Positions 37,452 to 49,431 of a DNA stretch of 64,000 bases are shown piece by piece. How positions within the stretch are numbered: position 1 is the first letter of the stretch; each line of letters opens with the position of its first letter. A program made the position numbers and the translations under genes. The notes beneath the pieces are model-generated. The model had not been told where the DNA came from. It ran no database searches and saw only the letters and a list, made by a program, of their open reading frames with translations. Source of the DNA: Streptomyces tanashiensis (GTDB taxonomy: Bacteria > Actinomycetota > Actinomycetes > Streptomycetales > Streptomycetaceae); assembly GCF_014648895.1 (NCBI RefSeq), contig NZ_BMRZ01000009.1:124001-188000 (forward strand). Direction: 5' to 3'.

Positions 37452-38681
37452 GTGAGCAGCGACCCGTGGGGCCGCGTCGACGAGACGGGCACCGTGTACG
37501 TGCGGACGGCCGAGGGCGAGAAGGTCGTCGGATCGTGGCAGGCCGGCACCCCTGAGGAGGCCCTGGCCTACTTCGAGCGCAAGTACGAGGGCTTGGTTGT
37601 CGAGATCGGCCTCCTCGAGAAGCGGGTGAGGACCACCGACCTCTCGGCGAAGGACGCCACCGCGGCGATCGAGCACATCCGCCAGCAGATCGACGAGCAC
37701 CACGCCGTCGGCGACCTGGCCGCGCTCGCGACCCGTCTCGACAAGCTCGTCGAGACGGTCGACTCGCGCCGCGAGGAGCGCAAGGCCCAGAAGGCCAAGC
37801 AGACCGACGAGGCGCGCGCCGCCAAGGAGAAGCTCGTCACCGAGGCCGAGGAACTGGCCCAGAGCGAGCAGTGGCGCTCCGCGGGCGAGCGGCTGCGGGC
37901 GCTCGTGGACACCTGGAAGGGCCTCCCCCGGCTCGACCGCAAGTCCGACGACGAGCTGTGGCACCGCTTCTCGCACGCCCGCTCGGCGTTCTCGAAGCGC
38001 CGCAAGGCGCACTTCGCGTCGCTCGACGCCCAGCGCGAGGACGCCCGCAAGGCGAAGGAGCGTCTGGTCGCCGAGGCGGAGTCCCTGTCGAACTCCACCG
38101 ACTGGGGCAACACGGCGGCCCGCTACCGCGAGCTCATGGCGGACTGGAAGGCGGCCGGCCGCGCCCAGCGCGAGCACGAGGACGACCTGTGGAACCGCTT
38201 CCGCGGTGCCCAGGACGTGTTCTTCGCGGCGCGCGGCGAGGTCTTCGCCGAGCGGGACGCGGAGCAGACCGAGAACCTCAAGCTGAAGGAGGAGCTCGCG
38301 ACCGAGGCCGAGAAGCTGGTGCCGGTGACGGACCTGAAGGCGGCGCGTGCGGCCTTCCGTTCCCTCAACGAGCGCTGGGAGGCCGTCGGCCACGTCCCGC
38401 GTGACGCCCGTCCCAAGGTCGAGGGCCGGATGCACGCGGTGGAGCGGGCGATCCAGGAGGCCGAGGAGGCCGAGTGGCGCCGGACGAACCCGGAGGCGCG
38501 TGCGCGTGCCGCGGGTCTGACCGGTCAGCTGCAGGACGCGGTCGAGAAGCTGCGCAAGCAGATCGACGCGGCCCGCGCCGCGGGCAACGACGCCAAGGCC
38601 GACAAGCTGGCGCGTGAGCTGGAGGGCCGTCAGGCCCTGCTCGACCAGGCGCTGAAGGGCCTGGAGGAGTTCGGCGGCTGA
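37452..38681 (+). CDS. DUF349 domain-containing protein
   Basis: A 409-residue, mostly helical protein with repeated DUF349 units, each ending in a Trp/Phe pattern such as LVDTWKGLPRLDRKSDDELW, LMADWKAAGRAQREHEDDLW and FRSLNERWEAVGHVPRDA. Likely a coiled coil. AGGAGG stands just before the GTG. It points toward relA and is divided from it by a strong hairpin. Function is unknown. Confidence 0.9.
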   Translation: MSSDPWGRVDETGTVYVRTAEGEKVVGSWQAGTPEEALAYFERKYEGLVVEIGLLEKRVRTTDLSAKDATAAIEHIRQQIDEHHAVGDLAALATRLDKLVETVDSRREERKAQKAKQTDEARAAKEKLVTEAEELAQSEQWRSAGERLRALVDTWKGLPRLDRKSDDELWHRFSHARSAFSKRRKAHFASLDAQREDARKAKERLVAEAESLSNSTDWGNTAARYRELMADWKAAGRAQREHEDDLWNRFRGAQDVFFAARGEVFAERDAEQTENLKLKEELATEAEKLVPVTDLKAARAAFRSLNERWEAVGHVPRDARPKVEGRMHAVERAIQEAEEAEWRRTNPEARARAAGLTGQLQDAVEKLRKQIDAARAAGNDAKADKLARELEGRQALLDQALKGLEEFGG

Positions 38682-38701
38682 TTGCCGCGGTTCTCGGCGT
38701 A

Positions 38702-38740
38702 CGAGGAAGGCCCCCGGCATCGCGCCGGGGGCCTTCCTCG
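38702..38740. terminator. bidirectional terminator between the DUF349 gene and relA
   Basis: Perfect 17-bp stem (38702-38718 with 38724-38740) with a 5-base loop, 20 bases past the DUF349 stop and 10 bases past the relA stop. Confidence 0.85.
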
Positions 38741-38749
38741 TCCGTACGG

Positions 38750-41212
<2,463 letters not shown>

Positions 41213-41222
41213 GAGCGCTCCT

Positions 41223-41255
41223 CTGGGGGTCCCCCCGGACGGAGTCTGGGGGAGG
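41223..41255. repeat. dispersed intergenic hairpin repeat, copy 1 (relA leader)
   Basis: Contains CCCCCGGAC-gga-GTCTGGGGG, a 9-bp stem with one G-U pair and a 3-base loop. It is close to the copy at 51861-51893 (CCCGGAC-gaa-GTCTGGG). It lies 11 bases upstream of the relA start, so it would fold in the mRNA leader next to the ribosome site. Confidence 0.6.
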
Positions 41256-41387
41256 TTCCGGGTCCCCCGGTCAGGCCCGGAAAGGCCATGGTATCGAGCC
41301 AACAGTTCCCGTGCCCACGCGCCCGGGTTTCGGACGGCTCCAGGAGGGGCAGCGCGGCGGGGCCGGGGCACGTCTGGGGGAACGCGA

Positions 41388-41420
41388 AGGGGCGCCCCGG
41401 GGATTCCCCGGAGCGCCCCT
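41388..41420 (-). terminator. terminator hairpin after apt
   Basis: AGGGGCGC-C-CCGGGG (41388-41402), loop ATT, CCCCGG-A-GCGCCCCT (41406-41420); 14 bp with one mismatch, 19 bases past the apt stop. Confidence 0.75.
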
Positions 41421-41439
41421 GTCGGGGTGAAACCCGATG

Positions 41440-41991
41440 TCAGACCGTGATCAGCGCCGTGAGCGGTGCGCCGTCCAGGGTCGGTTCCAGGCGGGCGCGG
41501 CCCGGGAGGAAGCCGAGCTCCATGAGGACGGCGACGCCCGCCACCTCGGCGCCCGCGCGGCGGATCAGCTCGATGGAGGCCTCGGCCGTGCCGCCGGTGG
41601 CGAGGACGTCGTCGATGACCATGACGCGGTCGCCCGCGGCCAGGTCCTCGGCGTGCACCTCGATCTCGGCGGTGCCGTACTCCAACTCGTACGCCTGGCG
41701 GAGCGTGGCCCCGGGGAGCTTGCCGGCCTTGCGGACCGGGATGAAGCCCAGGCCCGCGCGGACGGCCACCGGAGCGGCCAGGATGAAGCCGCGCGCCTCC
41801 AGGCCGACGATCTTCGTCGCGCCGTGCGCGGAGCACAGCCCGGCGAGGACGTCGGTGAGCGCCGTGAACGCGTCCGGGTCCGCGAGCAGCGGCGTGATGT
41901 CCTTGAACAGCACGCCCGGCTTCGGATAGTCGGGGACGTCACGGATGCGGCTGAGCAGGAGCTCGGTGACGCCCTGGGCCTCGGCGGTCAT
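41440..41991 (-). CDS. apt: adenine phosphoribosyltransferase
   Basis: Salvages adenine to AMP with PRPP. The 183-residue product has KPGVLFKDITPLL, GLEARGFI and the PRPP loop VMVIDDVLATGGTA. ATG at 41989-41991 overlaps the secF stop (ATGA). The secDF-apt-relA order is common in actinobacteria. Confidence 0.95.
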   Translation of the reverse strand: MTAEAQGVTELLLSRIRDVPDYPKPGVLFKDITPLLADPDAFTALTDVLAGLCSAHGATKIVGLEARGFILAAPVAVRAGLGFIPVRKAGKLPGATLRQAYELEYGTAEIEVHAEDLAAGDRVMVIDDVLATGGTAEASIELIRRAGAEVAGVAVLMELGFLPGRARLEPTLDGAPLTALITV

Positions 41992-43058
41992 CCTCGGTGC
42001 TCCTGGGCGCCTCGACGGCTCGCCCGGGGACCCACGACGGCGGCCTCGGCGGACAGGTCGTCCGCCGCGTCCAGCGGCTCGCCCTTGGCCGCGGCGCTCG
42101 CGCGCTTGGCCAGGATGCGCTTCCTGAGCGCCTTGATCGACGGCTCGCGCTCCTTGAGGTCCGCCACGAGCGGGGTGGCGATGAAGATCGAGGAGTACGC
42201 ACCGGCGGCGAGACCCACGAACAGCGACAGCGAGATGTCGTTGAGCATGCCGGCGCCGAGGAAGCCACCACCGATGAAGAGCAGGCCGGCGACCGGCAGC
42301 AGCGCGACGACGGTGGTGTTGATCGAACGGACCAGGGTGCCGTTGATCGAGCGGTTGGCCAGCTCGCTGTAGGTGAAGCGGGTCTGCTTCGTGATGTCCT
42401 TCGTCTGCTCCTTGAGGGAGTCGAAGACGACGACGGTGTCGTACAGCGAGTAGCCGAGGATCGTCAGCAGACCGATGACCGTACCGACCGTGACCTCGAA
42501 GCCGACCAGTGAGTAGATGCCCACCGTGATCGTGAGGTCGTGGATCAGGGCGACGAGCGCCGCGACCGCCATTCTCCACTCGAAGGCGATGGCCAGGTAG
42601 ATCACCACGAGGATCATGAAGACCCCGAGACCGGTCCAGGCCTTGGTGGCGATCTGCTCACCCCAGCTGGGGCCGACGATCTCCGCCGCGATCTTGTCCT
42701 CGGGGACGTTCAGGTCCTTGGCGAGCTCCACGCGGACCTTGTCGGACTGCGCGGTGTCGAGGCCGCCGACCTGGATGCGCAGGGAGCCGTTGCCGAGCTG
42801 CTGGACGATCGCGTCGTGGCCGGAGGCCTCTTCCGCGTACTCCTGCGCCTGGCTGACGGAGACTTCCGACTTCGGGGTGGTGAAGACGGCTCCGCCCTGG
42901 AACTCGATGCCCATGTTGAGGCCGCGGACGGCCAGGGCCACGATGGCGGTGATCGTGATCAGGATGGACAGGCCATACCAGATCTTGCGGTTGCCGATGA
43001 AGTCGTAACCGACCTCACCGCGGTGGAGCCGGGCGCCGAGATCGCCGAGCTTCGACAT
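41988..43058 (-). CDS. secF: protein translocase subunit SecF
   Basis: Partner of SecD in proton-driven protein export. The 356-residue product has six membrane helices, the first-loop motif NMGIEFQGGAVFTT, and TILGYSLYDTVVVFDSLKEQ in the core. The ATG at 43056-43058 follows the secD stop by one base. The Arg-rich frame upstream is not used. Confidence 0.95.
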   Translation of the reverse strand: MSKLGDLGARLHRGEVGYDFIGNRKIWYGLSILITITAIVALAVRGLNMGIEFQGGAVFTTPKSEVSVSQAQEYAEEASGHDAIVQQLGNGSLRIQVGGLDTAQSDKVRVELAKDLNVPEDKIAAEIVGPSWGEQIATKAWTGLGVFMILVVIYLAIAFEWRMAVAALVALIHDLTITVGIYSLVGFEVTVGTVIGLLTILGYSLYDTVVVFDSLKEQTKDITKQTRFTYSELANRSINGTLVRSINTTVVALLPVAGLLFIGGGFLGAGMLNDISLSLFVGLAAGAYSSIFIATPLVADLKEREPSIKALRKRILAKRASAAAKGEPLDAADDLSAEAAVVGPRASRRGAQEHRG

Positions 43059-43059
43059 C

Positions 43060-44808
43060 TCACGCCTCCTTCGCGTCGACGGGGGCGTGGGCACGGCGGG
43101 TGCGGCGCAGCGGCGGCTGGGCGCCGAGACGCTTCGGGTCCAGGCCGGACCAGGCGTGGCCGTTTCCGAAGAACTTGGTCCGCGCGAGGAGCGTCATGAC
43201 CGGCTTGGTGAAGAGGAACACCACCACGATGTCGAGCAGGGTGGTCAGGCCGAGCGTGAACGCGAAGCCCTTGACCTTGCCGACGGTGACGATGAAGAGC
43301 ACGGCCGCGGCCAGGAACGACACGAAGTCGGAGACCAGGATGGTGCGGCGGGCACGCGGCCAGGCGCGCTCGACGGCCGGGCGGAGCGTGCGGCCCTCAC
43401 GGAGCTCGTCACGGATGCGTTCGAAGTAGACGATGAACGAGTCCGCGGTGATACCGATGGCGACGATGGCTCCACAGACGGCCGGCAGGTTCAGCGCGAA
43501 GCCGATGGCCGGGCCGAGCAGGGCCATGAGCACATAGGTGAGGAGCGCCGAGACCGCGAGGCTGAGGATGGCGATCAGCGACAGGCCGCGGTAGTAGACG
43601 ACCAGGTAGATGATGACGAGACCGAGGCCGATGGCACCGGCGATGAGGCCGGCCTCCAGCTGGTCCCCGCCGAGCGCGGCGGTGACGGTGTCGACGCTCT
43701 GGGTCTGGAACGAGAGCGGCAGGGCGCCGTAGGACAGGATGTTCCCGAGGTCCTGGGCGGACTGCTGGTTGAAGCTGCCGGAGATCTGGGCGCTGGCGCT
43801 CAGCGTGGTCTGGACGCGGGGCGCGGAGACGACCTCGCCGTCCAGGACGATCGCGAACTGGTTCTGCGGCTCGGTCTGCTGCGACAGCTTGCTGGTGATC
43901 GACTGGAACTTCTTCGAGCCGCCGTCCGTGAACTCCATGTCCACGATCCACTGGCCGGTCCGCTGGTCCAGGCCGGCCTTGGCGTTGTCGACGTCCTTGC
44001 CGTCGACCTCGGCCGGGCCGAGGAGGTACTTCTCCCACTGGCCGATCGCGTTCTTGCCGCAGGCCACCGTGGGCTCGGACGCCTTGACGCCCTGCCCGGC
44101 GGCGGTGCGCTGCTTGGGGTCGAGGCAGTTCAGCGCGGTGAACTTCTTCTCCAGCGCCGCGGTGGCGGCGTCGGGCGTCGGAGTCGCCTGCGGGGTCCCG
44201 GTGGCCTTCGGCTTCGCCGAGGAGGTCGCGGTGGGCGTCGGGCTCGGGGCCTTGAGGGCCTCGGTGAGCGCACGGCCCTGCGTGGAGGCGGTGGCCGTCG
44301 GGGTGGCCGACTTCTCACCGACCGTCGCGCCGGAGGAGGCCGAGGAGGACGGCTTCGGCGAGGCAGAGGAACTGGCGCTCGGCGCCGGCGCGGGCGCACC
44401 GCTCGTCACGGCGAGAACGGGCCGGAAGTAGAGCTGGGCGGTGGTGCCGACCTGCTCGCGGGCCTGCTTCTCGTTCGTCCCGCGAGGGATGTTGACGATG
44501 ATGTTCTCGGCGCCCTGCGTCTGAACCTCGGCCTCGGAGACACCCAGACCGTTGACACGGCGCTCGATGATGCCGACCGCCGTGTTCATGTTGGTCTCGT
44601 TGACCGCCGACTCCTGGCCGGGCTCGGCCTTCGCCTTGAGCGTGATCGACGTACCGCCGGCGAGGTCGATGCCGAGGCGCGGGGTCGTGTGACCCGACCA
44701 GAACATCCCGCCGGTGAGCGCGACCATGGCGATCAGGATGAGTGCCAGGGCGCGGCCCGGACGGCTCTGTCCCCCCGCCGGCCTTCGGCCCTTCTTCGGT
44801 GCTGCCAC
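43060..44808 (-). CDS. secD: protein translocase subunit SecD with Ser/Ala/Pro/Thr-rich insert
   Basis: Export motor subunit. The 582-residue product has a first helix (ALALILIAMVALTGGMFW), the motif LGIDLAGGTSITL, the large outer domain and five further helices. Between about residues 120 and 210 of the outer domain it carries a low-complexity Ser/Ala/Pro/Thr insert absent from E. coli SecD. The GTG at 44806-44808 has GGGAG nine bases upstream. Confidence 0.95.
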   Translation of the reverse strand: MAAPKKGRRPAGGQSRPGRALALILIAMVALTGGMFWSGHTTPRLGIDLAGGTSITLKAKAEPGQESAVNETNMNTAVGIIERRVNGLGVSEAEVQTQGAENIIVNIPRGTNEKQAREQVGTTAQLYFRPVLAVTSGAPAPAPSASSSASPKPSSSASSGATVGEKSATPTATASTQGRALTEALKAPSPTPTATSSAKPKATGTPQATPTPDAATAALEKKFTALNCLDPKQRTAAGQGVKASEPTVACGKNAIGQWEKYLLGPAEVDGKDVDNAKAGLDQRTGQWIVDMEFTDGGSKKFQSITSKLSQQTEPQNQFAIVLDGEVVSAPRVQTTLSASAQISGSFNQQSAQDLGNILSYGALPLSFQTQSVDTVTAALGGDQLEAGLIAGAIGLGLVIIYLVVYYRGLSLIAILSLAVSALLTYVLMALLGPAIGFALNLPAVCGAIVAIGITADSFIVYFERIRDELREGRTLRPAVERAWPRARRTILVSDFVSFLAAAVLFIVTVGKVKGFAFTLGLTTLLDIVVVFLFTKPVMTLLARTKFFGNGHAWSGLDPKRLGAQPPLRRTRRAHAPVDAKEA

Positions 44809-44952
44809 CTGTCGTATCTCCCTGTCCAACCGCCTCACGCCGGGTATGCGTGAGACGGCCACGAAGTGTGTGTGGGGACCTGCCCCCGCAGACGTGGAAC
44901 CGTTCCGGGGCGCGCGCACGCCGGTGGGCGTGCGCGCGGTCCCCGGCCGCGA

Positions 44953-45432
44953 CTACTTCGCGTCGGTCTCGCCGTCGGCCTTGCCGTCCTTCTGACCCTC
45001 GGCACCGGTCTCGGCCGCGTCCGACTTCTTCGTCAGGTCGGCCTTCGGCGCGTCCTCGACGGTCTCGGCGTCCTTGTCCGTGGCCTCGGCGGCCTCGGTC
45101 AGCGAGGAGGCGTCGTCCGGGACGACGGTGTCGGCGTCCGACTCCTCGTCGTCGCCGTGGACGATCCGGTTGTACTCGGAGTCCTCGAGGACCGCGCCGA
45201 TCGCGTTCTTGGCGTAGACGGCGTGCACGCCGGGCGCGACCTCGAGGAGGACGGTCTCGTCGCCGATCTCCTTGACGGTGGCGTACATCCCCCCGATCGT
45301 CCGTACGCCGGTGCCGGGCTGCATCTCGTTGCGCATCTGCGCCGCCGCCTGCTGCTTCTTCTTGGCAGAGCGGGTCATCAGGAACATGGCCCCGATGAGG
45401 ACGATGAAGGGGAGGAGGGTCACGATGCTCAC
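44953..45432 (-). CDS. yajC: preprotein translocase subunit YajC
   Basis: Small accessory of SecDF. The 159-residue product has one N-terminal membrane helix (VTLLPFIVLIGAMFLM), the conserved GTGVRTIGGMYATVKEIGDE, and then about 65 residues of very acidic tail. It is about 50 residues longer than E. coli YajC because of that tail. GTG start at 45430-45432. Confidence 0.92.
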   Translation of the reverse strand: MSIVTLLPFIVLIGAMFLMTRSAKKKQQAAAQMRNEMQPGTGVRTIGGMYATVKEIGDETVLLEVAPGVHAVYAKNAIGAVLEDSEYNRIVHGDDEESDADTVVPDDASSLTEAAEATDKDAETVEDAPKADLTKKSDAAETGAEGQKDGKADGETDAK

Positions 45433-45597
45433 GGGACGGGTTTCCTTCGCACGGTCGCGGAGAACCCGCGGCCTGATCTTCGGGGGTGGGCGCGCCGACC
45501 AGAAAGGGCGGCATCGGCGGAGTCTAGGCGAGTCCGCATCGATGGAACAACGTCCAGCATCGCACCCTGGTTCCGGTCCGGGCGAGTGTCCGCACCG

Positions 45598-46689
45598 TCA
45601 CGCCCCGAAGAGCCCCTGTTGTCCCATTCCCGTGCCGTACCCTGCGCTCCCCGGGCCCGCTGCCTGCGGCGGAACGAGTCCGAGGTGCGTCCATGCCGCC
45701 GGAGTGGCGACCCGACCACGGGGCGTGCGGGCCAGCAGACCTTCGCGTACGAGGAAGGGCTCGGCGACCTCCTCGACGGTCTCCCGCTCCTCCCCCACGG
45801 CGACCGCGAGGGTCGACAGACCGACCGGTCCGCCGCCGAAGAGCTTGAGCAGGGCCTCCAGGACCGCGCGGTCGAGGCGGTCGAGGCCGCGGCTGTCGAC
45901 CTCGTACACGCTGAGGGCCGCCTCGGAGACCTCCCGGGTGATCACTCCGTCGGCCCTGACCTGGGCGTAGTCGCGGACGCGGCGCAGCAGGCGGTTGGCG
46001 ATGCGGGGCGTGCCGCGGGAGCGGCCGGCGATCTCGGCGGCGCCGGCGGGGTCGATCTCGACGTCGAGGAGTCCGGCGGAGCGGTGGATCACGCGCTGGA
46101 GCTCGGCCGGGTCGTAGAACTCCATGTGCGCGGTGAAGCCGAAGCGGTCGCGCAGCGGGGGCGGCAGGAGTCCGGCCCGGGTGGTCGCGCCGACCAGGGT
46201 GAAGGGCGGGAGCTCCAGGGGGATGGCGGTGGCGCCGGGACCCTTGCCGACGATGACGTCGACGCGGAAGTCCTCCATCGCCATGTAGAGCATCTCCTCG
46301 GCGGGCCGGGACATGCGGTGGATCTCGTCGAGGAAGAGGATCTCTCCTTCCTGGAGGGAGGAGAGGATCGCGGCGAGGTCGCCGGCGTGCTGGATGGCGG
46401 GGCCCGAGGTGATGCGGATCGGCGCGTTCATCTCGGCGGCGATGATCATCGAGAGGGTGGTCTTGCCGAGGCCGGGGGCGCCGGAGAGCAGGACGTGGTC
46501 GGCGGTGGCACCGCGCTGCCGGGCGGCCCTGAGGACCAGGTCGAGCTGCTGGCGGACCTTCTCCTGGCCGACGAACTCGCTGAGGTCCTTGGGGCGCAGA
46601 GCCGCCTCGACGGCCTGGTCGTCGCCCTCGGCGGAGGCGCCGACGATGCGCGCGTCCGGCTCGGCGGTGCTGTCGTCGTCCCAGTTCAC
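45598..46689 (-). CDS. ruvB: Holliday junction branch-migration helicase RuvB
   Basis: AAA+ motor of the RuvAB complex. The 363-residue product has Walker A GAPGLGKTT, Walker B LFLDEIHRM, GATTRAGLL and the C-terminal winged helix. GTG start at 46687-46689; it follows ruvA by 29 bases. Confidence 0.97.
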   Translation of the reverse strand: MNWDDDSTAEPDARIVGASAEGDDQAVEAALRPKDLSEFVGQEKVRQQLDLVLRAARQRGATADHVLLSGAPGLGKTTLSMIIAAEMNAPIRITSGPAIQHAGDLAAILSSLQEGEILFLDEIHRMSRPAEEMLYMAMEDFRVDVIVGKGPGATAIPLELPPFTLVGATTRAGLLPPPLRDRFGFTAHMEFYDPAELQRVIHRSAGLLDVEIDPAGAAEIAGRSRGTPRIANRLLRRVRDYAQVRADGVITREVSEAALSVYEVDSRGLDRLDRAVLEALLKLFGGGPVGLSTLAVAVGEERETVEEVAEPFLVREGLLARTPRGRVATPAAWTHLGLVPPQAAGPGSAGYGTGMGQQGLFGA

Positions 46690-46718
46690 GGTGATGGTCT
46701 TCCTCTTCGTACGGGAGG

Positions 46719-47351
46719 TCAGCGGGCCCGGTTCAGGGTCTGCAGGGCGGCGCGGAGCAGCTGCGGCACGGGCGCGGTGCCGGTCTCGGCGAGGGCGGCC
46801 TCGGCCTGCGGAGTGACGGCGCCGACGGCCTCCTCGGCCTCGCGGCTCGCGTAGCCGAGGCCGATCAGGGCGGCGGACAACTGCTCGGTCCAGGGCGCGG
46901 GTCCCGCGGCCGCGGCGCGCTGGGCGCCGACCAGGCCGCTGCTGCCGAGCGGGGCGCCGAGCTTGTCCTTCAGTTCGAGGAGGAGCTTCTGGGCGCCCTT
47001 CTTGCCGATGCCGGGGACGGCGGTGAGGGCCTTCTCGTCGCCGGTGGACACGGCGAGGCGCAGCGCGTCGGGGCTGTGCACCCCGAGCATCGCCTGGGCG
47101 AGACGGGGGCCGACGCCGCTGGCGGTCTGGAGGAGCTCGAAGACCTGCCGCTCGTCGTCGTCGGCGAAGCCGTACAGGGTGAGGGAGTCCTCGCGGACGA
47201 CGAGGGAGGTGGCGAGCCGGGCGTGCTCACCGAGGCGCAGGCCGGCGATGGTGTTCGGGGTGCACTGGACGGCCATGCCCACTCCCCCGACCTCGACGAC
47301 GGCGGTCGTGGGGGCGAGGGCGGCGACCGGGCCGCTCACGAAGGCGATCAT
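46719..47351 (-). CDS. ruvA: Holliday junction DNA-binding protein RuvA
   Basis: Tetrameric junction-binding subunit. The 210-residue product starts MIAFVSGPVAAL and has two helix-hairpin-helix motifs (LLQTASGVGPRLAQAML, LTAVPGIGKKGAQKL), then a linker and domain III. ATG at 47349-47351 overlaps the ruvC stop (ATGA). Confidence 0.96.
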   Translation of the reverse strand: MIAFVSGPVAALAPTTAVVEVGGVGMAVQCTPNTIAGLRLGEHARLATSLVVREDSLTLYGFADDDERQVFELLQTASGVGPRLAQAMLGVHSPDALRLAVSTGDEKALTAVPGIGKKGAQKLLLELKDKLGAPLGSSGLVGAQRAAAAGPAPWTEQLSAALIGLGYASREAEEAVGAVTPQAEAALAETGTAPVPQLLRAALQTLNRAR

Positions 47352-47899
47352 CGGGTTCGGCCTTTCAGCGCGGTGACGGGCCGGGCAGCGGCGTGCTGGG
47401 CGACGGCCTGTTGCAGACGGTTCTGGGCGGGGGCCCGCCAGATGTGGCAGATGGCGAGGGCGAGGGCGTCGGCGGCGTCGGCCGGCTTGGGCGGGGCGGA
47501 GAGCCGGAGGAGCCGGGTCACCATGGCACCGACCTGGGCCTTGTCGGCGCGGCCGCTGCCGGTGACGGCGGCCTTGACCTCGCTGGGGGTGTGCAGGGCG
47601 ACGGGGATGCCGCGCCGGGAGGCACAGAGCATGGCGACCGCGCTGGCCTGGGCCGTGCCCATCACCGTGCGCACGTTGTGCTGGCTGAACACCCGCTCCA
47701 CGGCGACGAGTTCGGGCGAGAAGCGGTCCAGCCACTCCTCTATGCCCCGCTCGATGCCGACGAGGCGGACGCCGATGTCGGCGTCCGCGGCCGTGCGGAC
47801 CACGCCGACGCCGAGCATGGTCAGGGGCCGGCCGGCGACGCCCTCGACGACACCGACGCCGCACCGGGTCAGTCCGGGGTCCACCCCGAGTACACGCAC
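47348..47899 (-). CDS. ruvC: Holliday junction resolvase RuvC
   Basis: Cleaves junctions. The 183-residue RNase H-fold enzyme has the acidic residues in LGVDPGLTRCG, AVERVFSQHN and DAADALALAICH. The GTG at 47897-47899 gives VRVLGVDPG with AGGGGG upstream; the frame to 47932 adds 11 unsupported residues. Confidence 0.96.
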   Translation of the reverse strand: MRVLGVDPGLTRCGVGVVEGVAGRPLTMLGVGVVRTAADADIGVRLVGIERGIEEWLDRFSPELVAVERVFSQHNVRTVMGTAQASAVAMLCASRRGIPVALHTPSEVKAAVTGSGRADKAQVGAMVTRLLRLSAPPKPADAADALALAICHIWRAPAQNRLQQAVAQHAAARPVTALKGRTR

Positions 47900-47968
47900 G
47901 CCGCCCCCTCCCTGATCACCAGCTGATCGCAAGTCTGTTTGTGCAGGCTATCGGCTGCCACTGACAAC

Positions 47969-48006
47969 GCAGCGGGCCGACGGGGTGTGTCCCGTCGGCC
48001 CGCTGC
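47969..48006 (-). terminator. terminator hairpin after yebC
   Basis: Perfect 16-bp stem (47969-47984 with 47991-48006) with a 6-base loop, 15 bases past the yebC stop and ahead of ruvC. Confidence 0.85.
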
Positions 48007-48021
48007 TCGGAAGGTCCGCGA

Positions 48022-48774
48022 TCAGGCGTCGACCTTCTCCATGACCTCGTCGCTGACGTCGAAGTTGGCGAAGACGTTCTGCACGTCGTCGCTGTCCTCC
48101 AGGGCGTCGATCAGCTTGAACATCTTGCGCGCGCCCTCCTCGTCGAGCTCGACCTGCATGGTCGGGACGAAGCTGGACTCGGCCGAGTCGTAGTCGATGC
48201 CGGCCTCCTGGAGGGCGGTACGGACCGCGACCAGGTCGGTGGCCTCGCTGATGATCTCGAAGGACTCGCCGAGGTCGTTGACCTCCTCGGCGCCGGCCTC
48301 GAGCACCGACTCCAGGACGTCGTCCTCGGACAGCTCGCCCTTGGGGAGCACGACGACGCCCTTGCGGTTGAACAGGTACGAGACCGAGCCCGGGTCGGCC
48401 ATGGAGCCGCCGTTGCGGGTCATGGCGACGCGCACGTCGGAGGCGGCACGGTTGCGGTTGTCGGTGAGGCACTCGATGAGCACCGCGACACCGTTCGGGC
48501 CGTAACCCTCGTACATGATCGTGGCGTAGTCGACGCCGCCGGCCTCGAGGCCGCCGCCGCGCTTGACCGCGGAGTCGATGTTCTTGTTCGGGACCGAGCT
48601 CTTCTTCGCCTTCTGGATGGCGTCGTAGAGCGTCGGGTTGCCCTCCGGATCGGCGCCGCCGGTCCGGGCCGCGACCTCGATGTTCTTGATCAGCTTCGCG
48701 AAGAGCTTGCCGCGCTTGGCGTCGATCACGGCCTTCTTGTGCTTCGTCGTAGCCCATTTAGAGTGGCCGGACAT
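48022..48774 (-). CDS. yebC: YebC/PmpR family protein
   Basis: Family described as transcription regulators and, for some members, as translation factors. The 250-residue product opens MSGHSKWATTKHKKAVIDAKRGK and has YEGYGPNGVAVLIECLTDN, typical of the family. It sits between pdxT and ruvC, a common actinobacterial order, with a terminator after it. Confidence 0.94.
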   Translation of the reverse strand: MSGHSKWATTKHKKAVIDAKRGKLFAKLIKNIEVAARTGGADPEGNPTLYDAIQKAKKSSVPNKNIDSAVKRGGGLEAGGVDYATIMYEGYGPNGVAVLIECLTDNRNRAASDVRVAMTRNGGSMADPGSVSYLFNRKGVVVLPKGELSEDDVLESVLEAGAEEVNDLGESFEIISEATDLVAVRTALQEAGIDYDSAESSFVPTMQVELDEEGARKMFKLIDALEDSDDVQNVFANFDVSDEVMEKVDA

Positions 48775-48837
48775 CTGCCTGTCTCCTTCGCGTAACCAAC
48801 TTCTTGAACGAACCCCAGAGATCCTACCGGGATCGTG

Positions 48838-49425
48838 TCACCGTTCCGCGCGCACCATGTCGACGAACAGCTCGTGGATGCGGTGATCGCCGGTGAGCTC
48901 GGGGTGGAAGGAGGTCGCCAGGGCGTTGCCCTGACGGACGGCGACGATGTGGCCCCCGTGCTCGGCCAGGACCTCGACCTGGGCGCCGACCGACTCGACC
49001 CAAGGGGCGCGGATGAAGACGCCCTCCACGGGGGAGTCGATGCCCGCCACGGTCACGCCGGCCTCGAAGGACTCGTTCTGCCGCCCGAAGGCGTTGCGGC
49101 GGACGATCATGTCGATGCCGCCGAAGGTCTCCTGGCCCGAGCGCGGGTCGAGGATCTTGTCGGCGAGCATGATCAGGCCGGCGCAGGTGCCGTACACGGG
49201 CATGCCGCCCGCGATCCGCTCACGGAGCGGCTCCATCAGGCCGAAGAGGACGGCCAGCTTGGAGATGGTGGTGGACTCGCCACCGGGGATGACCAGGCCG
49301 TCGATCTCGGCGAGCTCCTCGGGACGCCGGACCGGCCTGGCCACGGCGTCCGCCGCGGCCAGGGCGATCAGGTGCTCCCGTACGTCGCCCTGGAGGGCCA
49401 GGACACCGATTACGGGCGTGCTCAT
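48838..49425 (-). CDS. pdxT: pyridoxal 5'-phosphate synthase glutaminase subunit
   Basis: Supplies ammonia to PdxS. The 195-residue class I amidotransferase has VIPGGESTTI, the nucleophile GTCAGLI and the His-Glu pair in FHPELTGD. ATG start six bases after the pdxS stop. Confidence 0.96.
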   Translation of the reverse strand: MSTPVIGVLALQGDVREHLIALAAADAVARPVRRPEELAEIDGLVIPGGESTTISKLAVLFGLMEPLRERIAGGMPVYGTCAGLIMLADKILDPRSGQETFGGIDMIVRRNAFGRQNESFEAGVTVAGIDSPVEGVFIRAPWVESVGAQVEVLAEHGGHIVAVRQGNALATSFHPELTGDHRIHELFVDMVRAER

Positions 49426-49431
49426 GGGTGC

